Shown here: positions 57,929 through 64,000 of the stretch, in pieces
Position numbering within the stretch: position 1 is the stretch's first letter
How the letters are laid out: each line of letters starts with the position of its first letter
Assembly (NCBI GenBank): GCA_020635915.1
Contig: JACJYU010000001.1
Coordinates: 744,001 to 808,000, forward strand
Reading direction: 5' to 3'
DNA from: Flammeovirgaceae bacterium
GTDB lineage: Bacteria > Bacteroidota > Bacteroidia > Cytophagales > Cyclobacteriaceae
Length of the DNA: 64,000 nucleotides
Translations under genes and position numbers: made by a program
The notes under the pieces: model-generated
What the model was told of the DNA's origin: nothing
Databases searched by the model: none
The model's input: only the letters and a program-made list of their open reading frames with translations

Positions 57929-60733
57929 ATGCGGATCATTTTCCTATACTTATTGATTTTCCTGGGTACGGCCTCCTTTGCCCAAAAGGCAGCTTCCCCG
58001 GCCAAAAAGGCCCTGGACCATACCGTGTACGACAGTTGGAAGGAGATCACCTATGACGAACTGACCCCCGATGGCAGCCATGCAGCCTTTACCGTAAACC
58101 CCCAGGATGGGGACGGCAAAGTCGTGTTCCTCAACCTCAAAACCCATGCGCAGGATTCCGTGCACCGGGCAGAAAACATCACCCTTACCTACGACAGCAA
58201 GTATGCTATCTTCAAAATAAAGCCCCAACAAAACCGGGTAAAGGACCTTCGCAGGCAGAAGAAAAAAAAGGAGGAATTACCGAAAGACTCGTTGGGCATT
58301 TACTCCTTCCAAGCCCGTAAGGCCGGGAAGGTCGCGAATGTAAAATCATACCGTGTTCCGGAAAAATCCGGTGGATGGCTGGCCTACCAACTGGATGCCA
58401 GGAAGGAGGAAAAGGACAAAACGGGAAGCCCGGACACTAACAAGCCGAAGAAAGCGAAGAAGAACAATGATGACAATGGCTATACGCTCGTGGTCCGAAA
58501 CCTGGCCAACGGCCACGAGGCGTCTTTTGCGTTCGTTACGGATTATCAGTTTGCAAAATATGGGCAAGGGCTGCTCTTCTCCACTACAGGAAACGACTCT
58601 ACCCTTCATCCGGGGGTATATTGGTACAACCTTGAAACCGAAACGCCAAAGGCATTGTACGAAGGCCATTCAAAATTCAAATACAAAGGCCTTTCCATCA
58701 ACGAAGGGGGCGACCAATCTGCCTTTCTGGTGGATGCCGATACCACAAAAGCGCTGATCCACCACTACCGGCTTTATCATTGGAAAAAGGGTGATGCCAC
58801 ATCACGCCTGCTTAACGTAGAAGCCGATGCCCACTTTCCCAAGGGCTGGTTGGTAAGCGAAAACCATACCCCGCTCTTTTCAAAAAACGGGGATAGGCTT
58901 TTTTTGGGCACCGCCCCAATACCGGTAGTGCAGGACACCACTTTGCTCCCCGAGGAAATCGTAAAGGTGGAAGTCTGGAACACCGAAGACCCTTACATCT
59001 ACCCCATGCAAAACGTTCAGTTGGAATCCGAAAAGAAACGCTCCTACCTGGCGGCCATAGACCTGGGCACTGGCGGGTTTGCCCAGTTGGGGACCGAAGA
59101 CATCCCCACGGTAGTCACCGGTGACGAAGGCAACGCCAAGGTGCTGCTGGGAAAGACCAATGTGCCCTACCGCAAGGCCATCACCTGGGAGGGCAACGTG
59201 GCCCAGGACCTCTACGTCTTCCACCTGCCGGAGGGCACCAAAAAGAAAGTGGCGACAGCAGTCAAGGGGCAGGCCGACCTCTCCCCCAAGGCCAACTATG
59301 TGTATTGGTATAGCGATCCGGACACGGCCTGGTTTTCCTATTCGGTAAAAACGGAAAAGACGGCCAACCTGACCGGAGGGCTGGACGTAACTTTTGCCGA
59401 TGAGTTGGATGACCATCCCGACTACCCGGGACAGTATGGTGCGGCCGGTTGGACGGCCAATGACGAACTATTTATCGCCTACGACCGCTACGACCTATGG
59501 GCCCTTGACCCGGAAAACAAAAAGGCACCGGTGAACCTGACAAAAATCGGCCGGCAGCAAAAGGTGGTGTTCCGCTATGTGAAATTGGACCCTGAGGAAC
59601 GATCCATTGATCCTGGCAAAGACCTGCTGCTTTCCGCTTTTGATGAAACCACCAAGGCATCCGGCTACTACACCCTTTCCTTAAAAAACGGCAAATTGAC
59701 CAAGAGGATAATGGAAGATTACCGCTTCGAGGATGTGAAGAAAGCCAGGCAGGCCGATCAACTGTTGTTTACGCGCCAGTCCTTCCGGGAATTCCCCGAC
59801 CTTTGGACGACCTCCGGCCTAAGGTTTTCAGGTACCCAAAAAATCAGCGATGCCAACCCCCAGATGAAAAACTATTTTTGGGGTAATGTGGAATTGGTAA
59901 AATGGAATTCTTTGGACAACATTCCACTGGAAGGGTTGTTGTACAAGCCCGAAGGGTTTGACCCTAATAAGAAGTACCCCATGATCGTTTACTTCTATGA
60001 AAGGAACAGCGACAACCTTCACGATTACACCCCACCTACCCCACTGCGGTCAACCATCAACAGGACCACCTACGTAAGCGATGGCTATCTCGTATTCGTG
60101 CCCGATATTGTTTACAAAATCGGGTTTCCCGGGGAAAGTGCCTTCAACTGCATTATGTCGGGCGTCAACAGCCTGATCGACAAAGGTTTTGTGGACGAAA
60201 AAAACATTGGGGTACAGGGCCACAGCTGGGGAGGCTACCAAACGGCCTACCTGGTAACGCGCACCAACCTTTTCAAAGCGGCAGAGGCCGGGGCCATCGT
60301 TTCCAATATGACAAGTGCCTATGGTGGCATACGATGGGGCAGTGGGATGAGCCGCATGTTCCAATACGAAAGGACACAAAGCCGCATTGGCGGCACGCTG
60401 TGGGAAAAGCCCCTTTTGTACATCGAAAACTCCCCCTTGTTTTTTGCCGACAAGATAGAAACCCCGTTGTTGCTTTTGCACAACGATGCCGATACCGCTG
60501 TGCCCTGGTACCAGGGGATAGAAATGTACATGGCCTTGCGCAGGCTCGGCAAGCCTGCCTGGATGCTCAATTACAATGGCGAGCCACACTGGCCGGTAAA
60601 GCGTGAAAACAGGATGGACTTCCAGGTCCGCATGAAGCAGTTCTTTGACCATTATTTAAAAGGCGCACAGGAGCCCACCTGGATGAAAGACGGCATACCC
60701 GCCATTGAAAAAGGCATAAAAACCGGCTATTGA
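57929..60733 (+). CDS. Secreted S9 family prolyl oligopeptidase-like peptidase
   Basis: A 934-aa exported enzyme (signal MRIIFLYLLIFLGTASFAQ). The N-terminal two-thirds form a beta-propeller with repeated aromatic/Gly-rich strands; the catalytic alpha/beta domain is at the C-terminus. The nucleophile is in GVQGHSWGGYQTAYLV, the Asp in LLHNDADTAVPWYQG and the His in GEPHWPVKREN, so the triad is complete. S9 peptidases of this kind are oligopeptidases of the periplasm or outer surface. The ATG at 57929 is preferred because earlier codons (from 57761) overlap the hemolysin III gene region. Followed by another S9 gene after about 175 bp. Confidence 0.93.
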   Translation: MRIIFLYLLIFLGTASFAQKAASPAKKALDHTVYDSWKEITYDELTPDGSHAAFTVNPQDGDGKVVFLNLKTHAQDSVHRAENITLTYDSKYAIFKIKPQQNRVKDLRRQKKKKEELPKDSLGIYSFQARKAGKVANVKSYRVPEKSGGWLAYQLDARKEEKDKTGSPDTNKPKKAKKNNDDNGYTLVVRNLANGHEASFAFVTDYQFAKYGQGLLFSTTGNDSTLHPGVYWYNLETETPKALYEGHSKFKYKGLSINEGGDQSAFLVDADTTKALIHHYRLYHWKKGDATSRLLNVEADAHFPKGWLVSENHTPLFSKNGDRLFLGTAPIPVVQDTTLLPEEIVKVEVWNTEDPYIYPMQNVQLESEKKRSYLAAIDLGTGGFAQLGTEDIPTVVTGDEGNAKVLLGKTNVPYRKAITWEGNVAQDLYVFHLPEGTKKKVATAVKGQADLSPKANYVYWYSDPDTAWFSYSVKTEKTANLTGGLDVTFADELDDHPDYPGQYGAAGWTANDELFIAYDRYDLWALDPENKKAPVNLTKIGRQQKVVFRYVKLDPEERSIDPGKDLLLSAFDETTKASGYYTLSLKNGKLTKRIMEDYRFEDVKKARQADQLLFTRQSFREFPDLWTTSGLRFSGTQKISDANPQMKNYFWGNVELVKWNSLDNIPLEGLLYKPEGFDPNKKYPMIVYFYERNSDNLHDYTPPTPLRSTINRTTYVSDGYLVFVPDIVYKIGFPGESAFNCIMSGVNSLIDKGFVDEKNIGVQGHSWGGYQTAYLVTRTNLFKAAEAGAIVSNMTSAYGGIRWGSGMSRMFQYERTQSRIGGTLWEKPLLYIENSPLFFADKIETPLLLLHNDADTAVPWYQGIEMYMALRRLGKPAWMLNYNGEPHWPVKRENRMDFQVRMKQFFDHYLKGAQEPTWMKDGIPAIEKGIKTGY

Positions 60734-60908
60734 CGCTTGGTGTGGCCAAGCACAGGAAACCCATAGGGCTCGCAATGTTGGCCGGCATTAAGTATATTAG
60801 TTGTCCAATTTTACATTGCCCTGAAACCGCCATGTAAAAGACATTGGGCCGAACGGCATGATAATAACTGGCGGTTACATACGGTCATTAAAAAAATTAT
60901 TTAAAAAC

Positions 60909-63344
60909 ATGAAAAAAATACTTGTCCTGTTGTCCCTTCTCGCCTACCAGGCCAGTGCGCAGCTCAATATCGGCTACCAGCGCCCGGTGGAAGAAATAGC
61001 CAGCTTGCTGGAAGCCCCTTTGACCCCATCAGTCGATTTTTCCCCCGACCACCGTTGGATGGTGCTGCTCGACCGGTCGGATTACCCCACTATTGAAGAG
61101 TTGTCGCGCCCCGAGCTTCGCATTGCAGGGCTTAGGATCAATCCCGAAAATTTTGGCAGAAGCCGTGGGGCCTATCACATTGGGTTGAAACTAAAGTCTT
61201 TGGCGGACAATAAAGACTATGAAATATCCGGGCTGCCCGATCCCCTGAGGATAAGCGATTATGAATTTTCGCCCGACAGCAAGAGGCTGGCCTTTCTGCA
61301 AAACTACAGTGACCGGATAGAATTGTGGGCAGTGGATATGGACGCCAGAAAGGCGTCAAAAATAACAGACCGCAAAATCAACAACGTGTTTACCGGTTCG
61401 TTCCGGTGGGTGCCCGGGTCCGGGGAAATCCTGTTCACGGCAGTGCCGGCCAACCTGAAACCAATGCCCGCCAAGTCGCGCGTGCCTACCGGTCCCGTGG
61501 TGGAAGAAAACATGGGAAAAGAAGCCCCTTCACGCACGTACCAGGATTTACTGGACAATCCTTATGACGAAGACTTGTTCGACCACTACGGTTCTTCCGA
61601 AATCATCCTCAAGAAAATCGGTGGGGAAGAAAAAACCATAGGCCCAATGGCTTTGTACCTATCGGCCGACCCCTCCCCAGACGGGAAAATGATATTGGCC
61701 GAAAGCCTTCATAGGCCTTATTCCTACCTGGTGCCCTATTACCGGTTTCCCCAAAAGGTCTCCATCATTGGCCTTGATGGGAAGGTCATAAAAAATATTG
61801 CCAACATTCCGTTGGCCGATAATATCCCGAATGGATTTAACGCCACGCAGGCCGGGCCGCGCGGCCATGGATGGAGGCGTGACCAGCCTGCCACCATTTA
61901 TTGGGTGGAGGCACAGGATGGCGGCAACCCCAAAGCCGAGGCCGCCATACGCGACAAGGTATACCAACTCAGCGCCCCTTTTACGGGCAGTGCAAAGGAA
62001 ATGATCAGTCTGCCCCTTCGCTATGCGGGCATTCAATGGGCAAAAGACGATGTCGCTTTTGTGTTCGAATCGTGGAGGAGCGACAGGAAGCTCAGGGCGT
62101 ACCAACTGAACCCCCAAACGAAATCAAAAAAAACAATCATCGACCGCTCCACGGAAGACCTATACAACGACCCCGGGGATTTCATTACGGCCCTCAACAA
62201 ATACGGCAAAAGCGTGGTGTGGGTGACACCGGACAATTCCGTGTTCCTGAGCGGGCGGGGCGCATCGCCCGAAGGGGACAGGCCCTTTCTTGACAAAATG
62301 AATTTAGCGACCGGTAAGGTGGAAAGGCTCTGGCAGTCAGCAGCACCCTATTACGAGCGTGTGGTGGATGTGCTGGACGATAAAAAAATATCTTTTGTTA
62401 CCTCAAGGGAGTCTCAAAGCGAGCCGCCCAATTATTTTGTGCGTGCCCTGGGCGGTAACGCGCCCGTCCAGCTTACCCGCTTTCCACATCCTTATCCACA
62501 GCTTAAAGACGTGAAAAAGGAAGTGCTGCACTACAAGCGTGCCGATGGGGTGGACCTGACCGTTGACATGTACCTTCCACCCGGGCACAAAAAAGAAGAC
62601 GGGCCATTGCCTGCTATCGTTTGGGCCTACCCACGGGAGTACAAGTCTGCAGAGGCGGCCGGGCAGGTGAAAGGCTCGCCTTATTCGTTCACACGGATAA
62701 ATGCAGGAGGTGTATTGTTTTGGGTAACGCGCGGTTATGCCGTGCTCGACAACGCGGCCATGCCCATTATTGGGGAAGGGGACAAAGAACCCAATGACAC
62801 CTATGTTTCGCAACTGGTGGCCAGCGCAAAGGCGGTGATAGACTACACGGCAAGCCTGAATATTGTTGACCCCAACCGTGTAGGCATTGGCGGCCACTCC
62901 TATGGGGCGTTTATGACGGCCAACCTATTGGCGCATTCCGATTTGTTCAGGGCCGGCATCGCCCGCAGCGGGGCCTACAACCGAACCCTTACCCCGTTTG
63001 GTTTTCAATCCGAAGAAAGGACCTACTGGGAGGCGCCAAAAATTTACTATGAAATGTCGCCCTTCTCCTATGCCGACAAAGTGAACGAACCCATCTTGTT
63101 GATCCATGGTGAAGCGGACAACAACAGTGGCACCTTTCCCATCCAGAGCGAACGTTTTTACAATGCCATCAAAGGGCATGGGGGCACTGCCCGCTTTGTA
63201 AAATTACCGTACGAGAGCCACGGCTACAGGGCCAAGGAATCCCTGCTGCACATGCTGTGGGAAATGGACAACTGGCTGGAAAAATATGTTAAGAATGCGA
63301 AGGGCACGGTTGGTGGCAATAAAAAATTGGACATGGACCGATAG
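60909..63344 (+). CDS. Secreted S9 family peptidase (second copy type)
   Basis: An 811-aa exported enzyme (signal MKKILVLLSLLAYQASAQ). A propeller-like N-terminal region (DFSPDHRWMVLLDRSDYPT, then repeated strands to about residue 500) precedes the C-terminal hydrolase domain. Triad: Ser in GIGGHSYGAFMTANLL, Asp in LLIHGEADNNSGTFP and His in LPYESHGYRAKES. This subgroup (GxSYGAF, HGExDNNxGTFP) is distinct from the upstream S9 gene, so the two are not recent duplicates. Start 60909 gives the signal; an upstream codon (60858) is unlikely. They may be independently transcribed. Confidence 0.93.
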   Translation: MKKILVLLSLLAYQASAQLNIGYQRPVEEIASLLEAPLTPSVDFSPDHRWMVLLDRSDYPTIEELSRPELRIAGLRINPENFGRSRGAYHIGLKLKSLADNKDYEISGLPDPLRISDYEFSPDSKRLAFLQNYSDRIELWAVDMDARKASKITDRKINNVFTGSFRWVPGSGEILFTAVPANLKPMPAKSRVPTGPVVEENMGKEAPSRTYQDLLDNPYDEDLFDHYGSSEIILKKIGGEEKTIGPMALYLSADPSPDGKMILAESLHRPYSYLVPYYRFPQKVSIIGLDGKVIKNIANIPLADNIPNGFNATQAGPRGHGWRRDQPATIYWVEAQDGGNPKAEAAIRDKVYQLSAPFTGSAKEMISLPLRYAGIQWAKDDVAFVFESWRSDRKLRAYQLNPQTKSKKTIIDRSTEDLYNDPGDFITALNKYGKSVVWVTPDNSVFLSGRGASPEGDRPFLDKMNLATGKVERLWQSAAPYYERVVDVLDDKKISFVTSRESQSEPPNYFVRALGGNAPVQLTRFPHPYPQLKDVKKEVLHYKRADGVDLTVDMYLPPGHKKEDGPLPAIVWAYPREYKSAEAAGQVKGSPYSFTRINAGGVLFWVTRGYAVLDNAAMPIIGEGDKEPNDTYVSQLVASAKAVIDYTASLNIVDPNRVGIGGHSYGAFMTANLLAHSDLFRAGIARSGAYNRTLTPFGFQSEERTYWEAPKIYYEMSPFSYADKVNEPILLIHGEADNNSGTFPIQSERFYNAIKGHGGTARFVKLPYESHGYRAKESLLHMLWEMDNWLEKYVKNAKGTVGGNKKLDMDR

Positions 63345-63866
63345 GCCATACCCATCCAAAAGGAAGGGGCACTAAAGCAGGACCTTAGCGAAAATTCAGG
63401 CCAACCACCAAACGGCCAGCATGATTATAGTCCCCAGGGCTACCAACTTTTTGATAAGGGTCAATCTCATTTTCAGCGTCATGGTCATGTAGTTAAATTA
63501 TGGCAACATTTTTTAGAAAAGGCGAGGTGGCCTATTTGACAACGCCATCCAATATACTTATAGTATAACCCGATGGACCTGGATTGGGACAACTTTTGAT
63601 GGCACCGGCAGCAAATTTCACTAAAGCCGGGGTACGGTGCTCACCTGATTGGTACGTCCTAATTTTAATAGGCTTACTTCAGCACAGCCCCAATATGGAT
63701 TATTTTAAGCCAGTTTGGAATTTGGGACCGATGGTTGGCCTTTAGAGGGTGCCAGGTTGGGGATGGCTTCGGTGGCACGCTTAATTTATTACCCAAAGAG
63801 GGTGATGGATGTTTGCCATAAATGATGGAACTTTAAGCCCATACCCTCACCCAACCCAAAATAATC
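63345..63866. other. 522-bp intergenic region before the DUF1761 gene
   Basis: No confident gene. A 30-codon minus-strand reading frame with a hydrophobic end lies at 63396-63488. The remainder shows no recognised structure, no tRNA arm pattern and no clear promoter. Confidence 0.5.
63396..63488 (-). CDS. Candidate 30-aa membrane peptide
   Basis: Minus-strand ATG frame encoding a basic leader (MTMTLKMRLTLIKK) and a hydrophobic stretch (LVALGTIIMLAVWWLA) to the stop. It has the shape of small single-pass peptides but is short and lies in a non-conserved gap, so evidence is weak. ATG codons at 63482 and 63470 are also possible starts. Confidence 0.25.
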   Translation of the reverse strand: MTMTLKMRLTLIKKLVALGTIIMLAVWWLA

Positions 63867-64000
63867 ATGGAAGAATTACCAATAAACTACCTAGCCATCC
63901 TGGTGGCCGTTGTGGCCAATTTCATACTGGGGTTCCTATGGTACACCCCCTTGTTTGGAAAGGCATGGGCCAAGGAAATGGGCTTTGATACAAGCGTAAA
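63867..64000 (+). CDS. DUF1761 family membrane protein, 3' end outside window
   Basis: The first 44 residues are visible: MEELPINYLAILVAVVANFI followed by LGFLWYTPLFGKAWAKEMG. A first membrane segment and the FxLGxLWYxPLFGKxW signature are typical of DUF1761, a small (about 135-150 aa) integral membrane family of unknown function. The frame runs open past the right edge of the window. Confidence 0.8.
   Translation, partial: MEELPINYLAILVAVVANFILGFLWYTPLFGKAWAKEMGFDTSV

Noticed and set aside
60735..60751. Hairpin GCTTGG-TGTGG-CCAAGC after the first S9 gene
   Set aside because: Only six base pairs and no following T-run.
57929..63344. Two S9 peptidases considered as a tandem duplication
   Set aside because: Their catalytic motifs (GHSWGG versus GHSYGAF; HNDADTAVP versus HGEADNNSGTFP) belong to different subgroups, so recent duplication is unlikely.
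1..64000. tRNA, rRNA, CRISPR arrays, insertion sequences and prophage genes
   Set aside because: Read for T-loop-like motifs, direct-repeat arrays, transposase motifs and phage proteins; none was convincing.

Overview
The window is chromosomal DNA from a member of the Bacteroidota, most likely of the order Cytophagales. The evidence is the gene content: a menaquinone-type sdhCAB operon, a T9SS C-terminal sorting domain, PorD (DUF4835), a Bacteroidota-type RNA polymerase omega gene, the block bamD-rpoZ-coaBC-porD-recN, a DnaE with a fused exonuclease domain, and recurrent TAnnTTTG elements upstream of genes in place of a classical -10 box. Base composition is moderate (roughly half G+C by eye) and coding density is high. 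Genus cannot be fixed from the sequence alone.

Layout. 1-9.2 kb: YceI (cut by the left edge), MarR regulator, M3 peptidase, a small membrane protein, a beta-lactamase-fold hydrolase, an S41-like protein lacking its serine, a ferredoxin-type reductase, purB and a methyltransferase. 9.3-10.7 kb: an AT-richer minus-strand module of three genes (RelE/HigB-like toxin candidate, HTH antitoxin, SecB-like chaperone) with a palindromic operator over its promoter. This fits a toxin-antitoxin-chaperone (TAC) system and is the clearest accessory element here. 10.8-20.6 kb: mdh, tilS, an OstA/LptA-like protein, a T9SS cargo protein, then bamD-rpoZ-coaBC-porD-recN. 20.7-27.3 kb: an RRM protein behind a perfect inverted repeat, an SLC13 transporter, an ECF sigma factor with a probable anti-sigma protein, and two LPP20-type lipoproteins. 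27.4-36.4 kb: sdhCAB, exonuclease-DnaE, thioredoxin and a YkgJ protein.

36.4-45.6 kb: a CHASE-PAS sensor gene broken by one in-frame TAG, then secreted enzymes (cyclophilin, S10 carboxypeptidase, beta-lactamase-like lipoprotein) and an amino-acid permease coupled to an arginine-deiminase-like enzyme. 44.8-48.9 kb: an arsenosugar-type cluster (DUF547 protein divergent from an AhpD-like protein, the radical SAM protein ArsS, a glycosyltransferase and a two-domain VOC protein) with no arsM beside it. 49.2-64 kb: ribosome-rescue factor ArfB, another permease, an MBL hydrolase, a 534-aa protein of unknown function, an amidase, PspC, a tiny Cys-pair protein coupled to an unknown gene, a frameshifted hemolysin-III gene, two large S9 peptidases, and the start of a DUF1761 gene cut by the right edge.

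No rRNA, tRNA, CRISPR array, insertion sequence or prophage was recognised. Most of the window is ordinary core genome. The items most worth a second look are the TAC module with its operator and unrecognised toxin, the nonsense-interrupted sensor, the serine-less S41 protein, the arsenosugar cluster with its VOC gene, the exonuclease-DnaE fusion and the Cys-pair micro-gene.
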